Source: Planctobacterium sp047947135 (GTDB lineage: Bacteria; Pseudomonadota; Gammaproteobacteria; Enterobacterales; Alteromonadaceae). From it: a DNA stretch of 64,000 nucleotides. A program made the position numbers and the translations under genes. Where the stretch lies: assembly GCA_047947135.1 (NCBI GenBank), contig CP170457.1, positions 620,001-684,000 of the forward strand, written 5' to 3'. Below, in pieces: positions 52,389-60,761 of this stretch (position 1 is its first letter; each line of letters begins with the position of its first letter). The notes beneath the pieces are model-generated. The model saw only the letters and a list, made by a program, of their open reading frames with translations, was not told the origin of the DNA and did not search any database.

Positions 52389-52869
52389 GTTCTTCTGCCC
52401 TCCAATCACCTGACTTTCCGCCACTTTTGCTGATGACTTTCAAATCGCTAATAGTCATCGCCTTATCAACAGCTTTACACATATCAAACAACGTACAGGC
52501 AGCAATAGAAGCCCCTGTTAGCGCCTCCATCTCAACGCCGGTTGTTCCTGTTAATTTGCACTCACTAAAAATATGAATACCGCTTAGTTCATCATCCAAC
52601 TCAAAATCAATAATTACTTTGCTCAACATCAGTGGGTGGCATAGTGGAATGAGATCAGCACAGCGCTTTGCAGCTTGGATACCGGCAACTCTTGCCACCG
52701 CCAGGACATCCCCTTTTTTCAATCCATTGTCCCTTATCAGCTCGAGCGTGGCGTGACGCATATGTACAAAACATCGGGCTTTTGCGGAGCGTGCAGTGGC
52801 AGTTTTATCGCCAATATCTACCATATTTGCAGCACCACTGGCGTCGGTATGAGTCAACTTAAATCCCAT
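52381..52869 (-). CDS. moaC: Cyclic pyranopterin monophosphate synthase MoaC
   Basis: A 162-residue enzyme forming cyclic pyranopterin monophosphate from the MoaA product. Signatures are MVDIGDKTATARSAKARC, LIPLCHPLMLSKV and TGVEMEALTGASIAACTLFD with the KSGGKSG end. The start at 52869 lies inside the moaB end (11-bp overlap), giving the usual N-terminus. Confidence 0.96.
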   Translation of the reverse strand: MGFKLTHTDASGAANMVDIGDKTATARSAKARCFVHMRHATLELIRDNGLKKGDVLAVARVAGIQAAKRCADLIPLCHPLMLSKVIIDFELDDELSGIHIFSECKLTGTTGVEMEALTGASIAACTLFDMCKAVDKAMTISDLKVISKSGGKSGDWRAEEHD

Positions 52870-53410
52870 GGGGACGGGACTCACATTGTGCGACTTTCTC
52901 TGGTGCCAGGTGAGCCACAAAATTACAGGGTCCATAGGTAGCGTTGAGCTGGTCTTTAATGATGCCATTCCATGCCGTTCGACATGCGCCCGTTGAGCCC
53001 GGCATGCAAAAAATCGCCGTTTTATTGGCTAACCCTGCGAAGGCACGAGATTGTATGGTAGAGGTGCCGATTTCAGAATAGGATAAGCTGCGAAACAATT
53101 CGCCAAACCCTTCAATTTGCTTATCAAACAGTGGCATAAGTGACTCTGGCGTCGTGTCTCTGCCAGTGAATCCCGTTCCCCCTGTGATCAAAACCGCGTG
53201 AATATCAGGATCAGCTATGTATCTGGATACGGCTGCTCTGATTTGATAAACATCATCTATCACGATATCCCGCGTAGCCATTAAATGCCCAGCGGTTTCA
53301 AGACTGTCATGAAGAAAATCTCCTGACGTATCATTCTCCCGTGTTCGAGTATCCGAAATTGTCAGCACGGCAATGGAAAGTGGAATAAAGGTGGCGGTAA
53401 CTTTTGTCAT
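52859..53410 (-). CDS. moaB: Molybdenum cofactor biosynthesis protein MoaB
   Basis: A 183-residue molybdopterin adenylyltransferase-type protein (MoaB/Mog fold). It is seen in IAVLTISDTRTRENDTSG, the central AVLITGGTGFTGRDTTPE and the FCMPGSTGACRTAWNGI C-terminal block. It could replace Mog, since no separate mog gene is in the window. The ATG at 53410 shares a base with the mobA stop; GAGGAA is the ribosome binding site. Confidence 0.94.
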   Translation of the reverse strand: MTKVTATFIPLSIAVLTISDTRTRENDTSGDFLHDSLETAGHLMATRDIVIDDVYQIRAAVSRYIADPDIHAVLITGGTGFTGRDTTPESLMPLFDKQIEGFGELFRSLSYSEIGTSTIQSRAFAGLANKTAIFCMPGSTGACRTAWNGIIKDQLNATYGPCNFVAHLAPEKVAQCESRPHGI

Positions 53411-54081
53411 TAACTGATTCCTCTGCAAACAGAATTAACTGCTCTATAGTTCGGGAGAGTTGGATTTGCTGTACTTGAATTCGCTGTACTTGAATTCGCT
53501 GTACTTGGATTTGCGGTTCTTGGATTTCTGCTTATGTCTAACAAGTCCAAAGCGAACATCCACTGAGATTGGGTGTTGCTGTTAAACAGGGTCTGAGTTT
53601 CTTGACTGGTAATTTCAGCTAATGGAAATTGCCGACAAAAGTGCCCCACAGAATACTGTTTTTCATGGACCAGTTGGCAGGTTATAGCCTTTCGGAACGA
53701 TTCGGTATTTTTTACAAAAAGTGGCAAGTTATGCCCAGTGAATCGAGTCAGGCACTGATTTTCACTGCCAGCTTTGGCTAAACGCTGCAGTTCCGTTTTT
53801 GACAGTAGAGGTAAATCGACAGGTACAAATAAAAGATTCTGATTGGGTAACTGACTACAGACCGCATGTATTCCAGACAGAGGCCCACAGGCTGGATAAA
53901 TATCGGCAATTTCCCCAGTCATTCCGGCATTGCGGCTCACCACTACTTCTACAGCACCAGCTTGCAACAATACCTCTCGGGTACGGTTCAGCATGGTTTT
54001 ACCCAAGGCACTCAGTTGCGCTTTATCCTGCCCCATGCGTTTAGACTGCCCTCCGGATAGCACCACTCCAATAAATGCCAT
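53410..54081 (-). CDS. mobA: Molybdenum cofactor guanylyltransferase MobA
   Basis: A 223-residue nucleotidyltransferase adding GMP to molybdopterin to make the MGD form that NarG needs. The GTP-binding start FIGVVLSGGQSKRMGQDKAQ and the metal-binding VPVDLPLLS are clear. The protein is longer than usual at the C-terminus because a tandem repeat inserts TANPS/TANSS units (about residues 185-210) before the end. The start at 54081 is one base past the moaA stop. Confidence 0.93.
   Translation of the reverse strand: MAFIGVVLSGGQSKRMGQDKAQLSALGKTMLNRTREVLLQAGAVEVVVSRNAGMTGEIADIYPACGPLSGIHAVCSQLPNQNLLFVPVDLPLLSKTELQRLAKAGSENQCLTRFTGHNLPLFVKNTESFRKAITCQLVHEKQYSVGHFCRQFPLAEITSQETQTLFNSNTQSQWMFALDLLDISRNPRTANPSTANSSTANSSTANPTLPNYRAVNSVCRGIS
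53460..53528 (-). repeat. 15-bp tandem repeat inside the mobA 3' end
   Basis: Four full units and one degenerate unit of 15 bp: TTGGATTTGCTGTAC, TTGAATTCGCTGTAC twice, TTGGATTTGCGGTTC, then a partial copy. On the coding strand each encodes a TAN(P/S)S pentapeptide. As the unit is 15 bp, copy-number change keeps frame and only lengthens or shortens the MobA tail. Confidence 0.85.
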
Positions 54082-54082
54082 G

Positions 54083-55054
54083 CTAACCTCCCAGACTTGC
54101 CAGTCGTTGGGTACTGCCAGAATAGCCCTGGTGCAATTGGTGTCCTGCCACTTTGTCATGCAGATGTGTTGTGATCATCTCGCAGGTTGCGTCAATGTCA
54201 CCGGCGCGAAGTTGGGCGCGTAAATCGATACCCTCCTCACCAAATAAACAAAGATGTAATTTACCCTTTGAGGAGACCCGAAGACGATTACAGGTTTTAC
54301 AGAAATCTTTGGCATAAGGCATGATGAGACCAACCCTGCCCAGATAGTCAGGGTGCCAAAACTCCTGAGCCGGACCGGCAAGTTTGTCAGGGAATTGGTA
54401 TTGCCAGCCACTCTCCTGCAGTTGCTGTTTTATTGTTTCACCTGAAACATGGTTCTGTTGGAAAAAAGCCTGATTATCACCAGTTTGCATCAACTCAATA
54501 AAACGCCATGAAACCGCGTTGCGTTTCAGATAGCGTAAAAACTCGACTAACTCGCTGGCGTTATACTGACGTAACAAAACGGTATTGAGTTTGACTTTCC
54601 GCAAACCTGAGGCCAAAGCAGCGTCGACCCCCGCAAGGACCTTATTCAGTAAATCCTTGCCAGTAATCGCTTTGAATAGCCGGGGGTCCAGACTATCTGC
54701 GCTAATATTGACAGCATCCAGGCCGGCAGATTGATAAGCTGCAACCTGCTTTGCAAGATTATAACCATTGGTGGTCAAAGCCACTGAGCGAATACCCTCG
54801 GTTTGTTTACACAGCGCGATAATGTCAACTAGATCTTTGCGCAGGCAGGGCTCTCCACCGGTAATGCGAATTTTTTGCGTCCCCAGCCTGGCAAAGGCCG
54901 TCACAAGAGTTCCAATTTCATCAATGGTTAGATTCTGATCTGAAGCATCGCAAGGTGATCCATCGGGTAAGCAATAATTGCAGCGAAAATTACACAGTTC
55001 TGTAATTGACAACCTGAGGTATTGAAATTTTCTGCCAAACGTATCTGATAACAT
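54083..55054 (-). CDS. moaA: GTP 3',8-cyclase MoaA
   Basis: A 323-residue radical-SAM enzyme that starts molybdenum cofactor synthesis by rearranging GTP. The N-terminal cluster motif is CNFRCNYC, the C-terminal cluster motif is CKTCNRLR...LC, and the protein ends in the catalytic double Gly (LASLGG). The start MLSDTFGRKF at 55054 is family-typical. It is the first gene of the moa operon, with a leader containing a small hairpin. Confidence 0.96.
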   Translation of the reverse strand: MLSDTFGRKFQYLRLSITELCNFRCNYCLPDGSPCDASDQNLTIDEIGTLVTAFARLGTQKIRITGGEPCLRKDLVDIIALCKQTEGIRSVALTTNGYNLAKQVAAYQSAGLDAVNISADSLDPRLFKAITGKDLLNKVLAGVDAALASGLRKVKLNTVLLRQYNASELVEFLRYLKRNAVSWRFIELMQTGDNQAFFQQNHVSGETIKQQLQESGWQYQFPDKLAGPAQEFWHPDYLGRVGLIMPYAKDFCKTCNRLRVSSKGKLHLCLFGEEGIDLRAQLRAGDIDATCEMITTHLHDKVAGHQLHQGYSGSTQRLASLGG

Positions 55055-55415
55055 AACAGTGCTTTTACCTTTCCAAAGTTGGGAAAAACCCAAAGGAGGC
55101 TGGTGAATTTCTTCTATCAACCCGGTGACCTGAGGTCACGGCAAGCGCATCATACCTCTGTGGCTTCAGATGTGGTTGCTCGGTTATTTAACCTTAACGC
55201 CTCTGTTGAAAACGACTGTGAACGCTTATCACGCATTCCACGGAGGTTTTAAGGTTTAAGCTAAATTGTGTGCCTAAATGCACTAAAATGTAATTGCGCT
55301 GAAGGAATACCTCTTTTGGGGTAGCGCTACTTTAGGGTAGGGATTTGACTGGCGCCGTGAATGAAAAAGGCACTTCCCTGTACCGTACATCCAATGACCA
55401 TATGATACGTTAAAA
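55055..55415. promoter_or_regulatory. moaA leader and promoter region
   Basis: No gene. Reading towards moaA it contains the dispersed repeat (55190-55256), a hairpin GTGACC-TGA-GGTCAC (55125-55139), and GCCTCC followed by a pyrimidine-rich stretch close to the start. Proteobacterial moaA genes often carry a molybdenum-cofactor riboswitch in such a leader. I cannot confirm its fold by eye, so this is only a candidate. The stretch 55257-55415, beyond the repeat, shows nothing I recognise. Confidence 0.3.
55190..55256. repeat. Short dispersed repeat with inverted ends, copy 2
   Basis: Bounded by AACCTTAA (55190-55197) and TTAAGGTT (55249-55256), with CCTCTGTTGAA and the core CGCTTATCACGCA (55223-55235), as in copy 1 at 14341-14400. 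It sits upstream of moaA and downstream of the porin gene. Length 67 bp against 60 bp in copy 1, the difference lying between the core and the right end. Confidence 0.6.
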
Positions 55416-56612
55416 TTACAGTTTGTAGGACAACATGCCCCAGAATTTTCGGGTGTCAGTGGCCAGCTCATCGGCATTAAAGTTGGCATATTTAAATAAC
55501 AGGTTGGCTTTGTCGTTAAGCTGGTATTTGGCGACCAGATCCAACTCTGTACCATAATCGCCACTTCCTTCGTTGGCGCTAAAATTGTGCCAAATGGCAG
55601 ACAGGTTCCATTCACCCAGTTTGGTGCCCGCTTTCAGATAAACGTCATCGATGCCGTTCGCCGGTGTGCCCAGGAATTTATCAGCAAACCCCTGAAATTT
55701 GTGTAGCGTAGCAAGTGGCGTAGTAAAAGCCCGATTGTTGTCACTGCCTAAAGATTCGAAGCCAACCCCGTAACTAAATTGTTTCAGTTTACCGCTTAAA
55801 TCGAGATTGAAATAAGTGACAGAGTAGTCCTCAGGATTATCCCCGGTATCATTTTGATTGGCGATTGCTGCATGGAGTTTAATACCTGAGAAAGTCACAT
55901 CATAATCAACCCCGTAAGTTGCGGTCGACAATGCTGCGACTGTGTCAAAGTCCAAATGATATACATAGAATTTCAACGATTGCTCTGGGGTAATCTTATA
56001 AGCGAGATTGGCCAGATGAAAATCGCCAGGCAGATCATCTGCTGGATGGTTCGGCCCGAAAATACGATTGACGTTGTAGACATAGCTATAGTCCAGATCC
56101 CAATTCTCATCGGGACGATACTGAAACCTTACTCCGTCATATGTCTGTTCATTTTGGCGCCATCCGACACCACCGATAAAGCGCTGATTGTTATGGTTTA
56201 TTCGTTGTCTACCGAACGTAAATGTTGCGTCGCCGCTTTTAAATCCAAGGTACGCCTGATTGACATCTGTACCATCTGGGTCGGCAACTACCGGATATTG
56301 GGCTTTTCCATTATTGGTGCTGTTATAGTTGTCGTTGCCAATCTGCAACACATTGTCCACTTCCACTTTCGCGAAAATATTGTTGTTGCTGGCAGTCTGC
56401 CAGGTCAGCCGGGTTTTAAGCGTTGACGCAGTGGCATCTTTATCAATACCATCCTGATCAACCTGCTCGAAACGATAGCGAAAGCTGATATCGGTCGTAC
56501 TGTTGTTAATCACATCGCTCACAGATGAATGGTTGTCCGCCATCACTGTATTCGAACTGACTGTTGCCAAGAGTGCTGCGACACTGAGGCTGAGTTTATT
56601 AAGTGCTTTCAT
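55416..56612 (-). CDS. Outer-membrane porin, alginate-export/OprB-like
   Basis: A 398-residue beta-barrel protein. It has a signal peptide (MKALNKLSLSVAALLATVSS, cleavage near MADN), followed by alternating amphipathic strands (DISFRYRFEQVDQDG, TLKTRLTWQTASNN, AYLGFKSGDATFTFGRQRI) and ends in Leu (FWGMLSYKL) rather than the classical Phe. It resembles the alginate-export-type porin group. The start at 56612 is preferred, with AAGGA 8 bp upstream. Between moa genes and moeB it may let nitrate or molybdate through the outer membrane; that is inference. Confidence 0.8.
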   Translation of the reverse strand: MKALNKLSLSVAALLATVSSNTVMADNHSSVSDVINNSTTDISFRYRFEQVDQDGIDKDATASTLKTRLTWQTASNNNIFAKVEVDNVLQIGNDNYNSTNNGKAQYPVVADPDGTDVNQAYLGFKSGDATFTFGRQRINHNNQRFIGGVGWRQNEQTYDGVRFQYRPDENWDLDYSYVYNVNRIFGPNHPADDLPGDFHLANLAYKITPEQSLKFYVYHLDFDTVAALSTATYGVDYDVTFSGIKLHAAIANQNDTGDNPEDYSVTYFNLDLSGKLKQFSYGVGFESLGSDNNRAFTTPLATLHKFQGFADKFLGTPANGIDDVYLKAGTKLGEWNLSAIWHNFSANEGSGDYGTELDLVAKYQLNDKANLLFKYANFNADELATDTRKFWGMLSYKL

Positions 56613-56824
56613 CATGTGCTTCCTTATATTCAATTAATGTCCTCATGGTACTGCACAAAAAACAAAAACAAGCAAAATTCCCTATATAAAACATGTGGTT
56701 ACCACCTATAGCCTAAACAACGAAACCATTGTTTCCGAAAATCTACCTCAAAAGTGATATTGCAATACGATGGCATGCAGTGTTACTTAGGGAGTGTTTA
56801 TCGAATACAGGATACTGAGTAACA

Positions 56825-57580
56825 ATGTCTCGAACACTCAATCGCGATCAGGCCATGCGCTATAACCGTCAAATCTTGATGCCTGGATTTGATCTGGATA
56901 GGCAGGAACAGCTGATGAACAGTCATGCCCTTATGATAGGCGCGGGCGGACTGGGATGTGCCTGCAGTCAATATCTGGTGGCTAGCGGATTAGGTCACCT
57001 GAGCCTGATGGATGGTGACGTTGTGGAACTGACGAACCTACCTCGGCAAGTCCTGCATAGCGATAAGGACATTGGCCGCGCGAAAGTCGAATCCGCTCAG
57101 GAGAGTTTGCAAATACTCAACCCGAATGCCCGCATTTCGACTTTGAAACAGCGCTTTAATGGTGATCTTCAGGAAATAATTGCAGATAAAATTGATCTGG
57201 TTATCGACTGTAGTGACAACTTAAGTACGCGAAACCACATCAATCAAATGTGTTTTAAACACGGTCTGCCACTCGTCTCCGGAGCCGCTATTCGCATGGA
57301 AGGCCAGATAACGAGTTTTATACCCAAGGATCCAACCTCACCTTGTTATCAATGCATCAGCAGTTATTTTGGTGAACAAAACCTGAGTTGTGTTGAATCT
57401 GGCATATTATCGCCGGTTGTGGGGGTTATCGGTGCGATGCAGGCGCTGGAAGCCGTAAAATTATTGACCGATTATGGTCAGCCATTGGCTGGAAAACTGT
57501 TGCTGTTTGATGCCATGAGTTGTGAATGGCAAACAATTAAAGTCCCGAAAAGGTCTGATTGTCCGGTTTGCGCTGCATAA
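56825..57580 (+). CDS. moeB: Molybdopterin-synthase adenylyltransferase MoeB
   Basis: A 251-residue E1-like enzyme that adenylates the C-terminus of MoaD. The ATP-binding GAGGLGCACSQYLVASG and the DGDVVELTNLPRQ block are present. Zn-binding cysteines are in CYQC and CPVC. It completes the cofactor pathway with moaA-E, mobA and moeA. It is divergent from the porin gene; the 212 bp between them contain a TACCACC heptamer like that at the narG site. Confidence 0.94.
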   Translation: MSRTLNRDQAMRYNRQILMPGFDLDRQEQLMNSHALMIGAGGLGCACSQYLVASGLGHLSLMDGDVVELTNLPRQVLHSDKDIGRAKVESAQESLQILNPNARISTLKQRFNGDLQEIIADKIDLVIDCSDNLSTRNHINQMCFKHGLPLVSGAAIRMEGQITSFIPKDPTSPCYQCISSYFGEQNLSCVESGILSPVVGVIGAMQALEAVKLLTDYGQPLAGKLLLFDAMSCEWQTIKVPKRSDCPVCAA

Positions 57581-57663
57581 CCTAATGTGGGTGGTTGTGC
57601 ACAATGGCTCTTCCGTGTTACTGCCCTTTTAGTTGAGTACAGCTTGATTCGCAGCCTTAGCTA

Positions 57664-58935
57664 TCAATCTTCATGCAGGAAATTATGGTTCTGTGCGTGT
57701 TGCAATCTTTGCTGATAGCGCTCGCGCTTAATAGCAAAATGCATTAACAACATACAAAAAGCCAGTACGCCATATAGCAGCATAAAACAAGCACTGTACA
57801 CACCCACCAAATCTACCACAAACCCAAACATGACAGGTAATGTGCAACCACCCAGGGCACCTAACATGGCCACCATGCCACCCACACTCCCCATCTGTTC
57901 CGGATAATAATCATTGATTAATTTATAGACACTGGCTCTGCCAAATCCCTGTGCTAATCCTACTACCAGTAGCAATAATAAAAATGCCCATAAATTCAAT
58001 TCTATGTAGAGTTCCACATCTTTATCGACCCCATGAATAGTCATGGTCGTTGGCGGATAACTTAGAAAAAACAGACACACCAGGCATGTCCAAAACACCC
58101 CCCAATTGACATTTCGAGCGCCAAAACGGTCCGCAAACCAGCCACCAGCAGCACGTGCGATACTGGAACTGATAATAAACAATAAGGTTAATGCCATGGC
58201 TCGATTAAGGGGCAGAGCATATGCCCGAACAAAGTATTGCGGGAGCCACAATAACAACGCCAGAAAGCTGCCAAATACGAAGTAATAATAAAGACCAAAA
58301 CGCCAGACTTTGGCATGAGCAAGAGGTGCGAGGTAAAAAGCCAAAGGTTTGCCCTGTCGCTTTCTTTCATACAGGGATTGTTCCGGGCAAATTAACCAGA
58401 ACAGGAAAGCGGTTAACAACACAATGGCGGCATAACCTGGGCCAATATTGTGCCACCCCCAATACTGAATCATTGCCGGAACCAGAATCAGGCTTAGCGC
58501 CGCGCCCGCATTTCCAGCGCCAAAAACCCCCATGGCCATGCCTTGTTCGTTTGCTTTAAACCAGCTTGAAACATAGCTGATGCCAATAGTAAAGGATACG
58601 CCGGATACGCCGAGCAACAAGCCAATAATCAGATAGTGGCTATAAGAGTTGATATAAGGCAGCACCATTAACACCGGAATCAAAGACAGCATTTGCCAGA
58701 TAAACAAGCGTTTAGCCGAGTATCGTTCGCATAGCACTCCTATGGGCAAGCGCATGATTGCCCCTGTCAACATCGGGGCAGCCAGCAACAAGCCAAACTC
58801 CGTATCCGACAGCTGCAAGACGTCTTTTAAACTTATCCCCATGACGGAATAGAGGGTCCACACTGAAAAGTTGATCGCAAAAGCGAATGTTGCGCCATAG
58901 AGGGCCAACGATGATTTTTGGAAACTCAGTATCAT
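57664..58935 (-). CDS. NNP-family nitrate transporter (NarK/NasA-like)
   Basis: A 423-residue, 12-helix major facilitator. It carries the nitrate signature in GVSFTIGISYVSSWFKANEQ and GMAMGVFGAGNAGAALSLIL. It belongs to the nitrate-nitrite porter family, but to a shorter branch than the NarK at 47840, closer to NarK1 or NasA-type nitrate uptake systems. It is divergent from another member at 59238 with a NarL-like site between them. Confidence 0.88.
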   Translation of the reverse strand: MILSFQKSSLALYGATFAFAINFSVWTLYSVMGISLKDVLQLSDTEFGLLLAAPMLTGAIMRLPIGVLCERYSAKRLFIWQMLSLIPVLMVLPYINSYSHYLIIGLLLGVSGVSFTIGISYVSSWFKANEQGMAMGVFGAGNAGAALSLILVPAMIQYWGWHNIGPGYAAIVLLTAFLFWLICPEQSLYERKRQGKPLAFYLAPLAHAKVWRFGLYYYFVFGSFLALLLWLPQYFVRAYALPLNRAMALTLLFIISSSIARAAGGWFADRFGARNVNWGVFWTCLVCLFFLSYPPTTMTIHGVDKDVELYIELNLWAFLLLLLVVGLAQGFGRASVYKLINDYYPEQMGSVGGMVAMLGALGGCTLPVMFGFVVDLVGVYSACFMLLYGVLAFCMLLMHFAIKRERYQQRLQHAQNHNFLHED

Positions 58936-59237
58936 GGTGATTTTTGTTCAAGGGCAGTTCTCAACTGAATTCACTATAGCTTTTGGGGCTCATTTCCTCC
59001 ATAACCCTAAGTAGTTGCGGAAAAAATTCGCTTAACAAGCAACTACCCCTTTTTGGGTAACGAGACGTCGATTTTCGTCGCCTAAACCGCTTATCAGCCA
59101 TTACCTCCAAAGAAGCAGTCACACAAAGCCTGGCATTTTCCACGTCTGTTCATTGCTTCTTTTGCGCTTTATAAACAGTACTGGATTCCACCTTTAATGA
59201 ACTGGCAGTAGCCGGAAAACGGTTTAGGAGTAGCGAA
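58936..59237. promoter_or_regulatory. Divergent control region of two nitrate transporters
   Basis: About 300 bp without a gene. The NarL-like site at 59044-59059 is the main feature. TTTAGGAG at 59223-59230 is the ribosome binding site of the transporter gene at 59238. No full FNR box was seen. Confidence 0.5.
59044..59059. promoter_or_regulatory. NarL/NarP-like 7-2-7 site between two transporter genes
   Basis: TACCCCT-TT-TTGGGTA is an inverted pair of NarL-type heptamers with 2-bp spacing, and the closest to consensus of the four in this window. It lies about 110 bp before the minus-strand and 180 bp before the plus-strand transporter. Confidence 0.55.
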
Positions 59238-60713
59238 ATGTCCACCGACACGAAGCTAAATATATTTAACATTAGCGACCCCAAAATAAAGACTTTGCAT
59301 TTAACCTGGTTTGCGTTCTTTTTGACATTCGTGGTGTGGTTTAGTCACGCGCCTCTGATGGTATTCATCAAAGAAGCATTTGATCTGTCCTCGCAGCAGG
59401 TCAAGGCGCTACTTATCCTTAATGTTGCTCTTACTATTCCTGCTCGCATCGCGATTGGTATTCTCGTAGATAAGTTTGGGCCAAGACATGTTTTTTGTGG
59501 TCTGTTGGTAAGCTCTTCATTTATCTGTATGGGATTTGCTACCGCCAACAGCTATGAGGCGTTGGCCCTGTTTCGCTTTTTACTCGGATTTGTCGGCGCA
59601 GGTTTCGTAATAGGCATTCGCATGGTAGGCGAATGGTTTCCGGCCAAGCAGGTGGGTGTTGCCGAAGGTATTTATGGTGGCTGGGGCAACTTTGGTTCTG
59701 CTGCCGGCGCGATGACATTACCTTCTCTGGCGTTATTATTTGGTGGTGATGATGGCTGGCGCTATGCTCTTGGCTTAACCGGTGTTCTGGCCGGCATTTA
59801 CGGTATCTTCTATTTCACCCAAGCCAGAAATACGCCAAAGGGTTCGACCTATTTTAAACCAAAAAAATCAGGCGGGCTGGAAGTCACCAGTAAGAAGGAT
59901 TTTTACTTTTATCTCCTGACCAATATCCCCATGTATCTGGCCTTAGGCGTACTGGCGTGGAAGCTCTCCCCTTCAGGCGTCAATCTGTTTACTAGCAACG
60001 TGATGTACATACTCTGGGCTTCTCTATTCCTGTTATTTTTGGTGCAGACCAGTCAGATTCATAAAGTAAACAAAGAAAACCTTGAGCACGGTGTGCCTGA
60101 GCTGGAAAAGTACAAATTCAAACAAGTGGCCATACTAAGCCTTGCCTACTTTGCGACTTTTGGTTCAGAGCTGGCGGTAGTGTCCATGCTACCTTTATTT
60201 TTTCTTGATACCTTTGAAGGGCTCGATGCGGTTACTGCGGGTTTGCTAGCCTCCGGGTTTGCGTTTATGAACCTGGTGGCCAGACCCACAGGTGGCTGGT
60301 TTTCAGATAACTTTGGGCGTCGGAAAAGTCTGATGATTCTGGTCGGTGGGCTATCTATTGGTTACTTTATTCTCAGCCAGATTGATAGCCACTGGTGGAT
60401 ACCGATCGCCGTTGCTTCAACCATGCTCTGCTCATTCTTTGTCCAGGCTGGAGAAGGCGCGGTATTTGCTGTCGTTCCGTTAGTTAAACGAAGAATGACC
60501 GGCCAAATTGCTGGTATGGCCGGTGCTTATGGTAATGTTGGGGCGGTTACCTACTTAACGGTCTTATCATTTGTCGACTACAGCACCTTCTTTGTGGTGA
60601 TTGGTTGTTCATCATTAGTTATCTTCTGTTTCTGCTGGTTCCTCGAAGAGCCCAAAGGACAAATTGCAGAAGTTGCCGCTGATGGCAGTGTCCACCTCAT
60701 TGATGTGAGCTAA
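59238..60713 (+). CDS. NarK-like MFS transporter, nitrate/nitrite porter family
   Basis: A 491-residue, 12-helix transporter. AGFVIGIRMVGEWFPAKQVG and VAEGIYGGWGNFGSAAGAM match the nitrate-porter signatures, with GEGAVFAVVPLVKRRMTGQI as the second-half signature. The branch is the long-loop NarK/NRT2-like type. It is followed 48 bp later by a phosphatase-kinase fusion gene and then by a hemerythrin-like gene, probably one operon. Confidence 0.88.
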   Translation: MSTDTKLNIFNISDPKIKTLHLTWFAFFLTFVVWFSHAPLMVFIKEAFDLSSQQVKALLILNVALTIPARIAIGILVDKFGPRHVFCGLLVSSSFICMGFATANSYEALALFRFLLGFVGAGFVIGIRMVGEWFPAKQVGVAEGIYGGWGNFGSAAGAMTLPSLALLFGGDDGWRYALGLTGVLAGIYGIFYFTQARNTPKGSTYFKPKKSGGLEVTSKKDFYFYLLTNIPMYLALGVLAWKLSPSGVNLFTSNVMYILWASLFLLFLVQTSQIHKVNKENLEHGVPELEKYKFKQVAILSLAYFATFGSELAVVSMLPLFFLDTFEGLDAVTAGLLASGFAFMNLVARPTGGWFSDNFGRRKSLMILVGGLSIGYFILSQIDSHWWIPIAVASTMLCSFFVQAGEGAVFAVVPLVKRRMTGQIAGMAGAYGNVGAVTYLTVLSFVDYSTFFVVIGCSSLVIFCFCWFLEEPKGQIAEVAADGSVHLIDVS

Positions 60714-60761
60714 CCTTAAAGTATTAGCAATAAGTAATGGCTCAGGGAAGAGTCGAACTTT

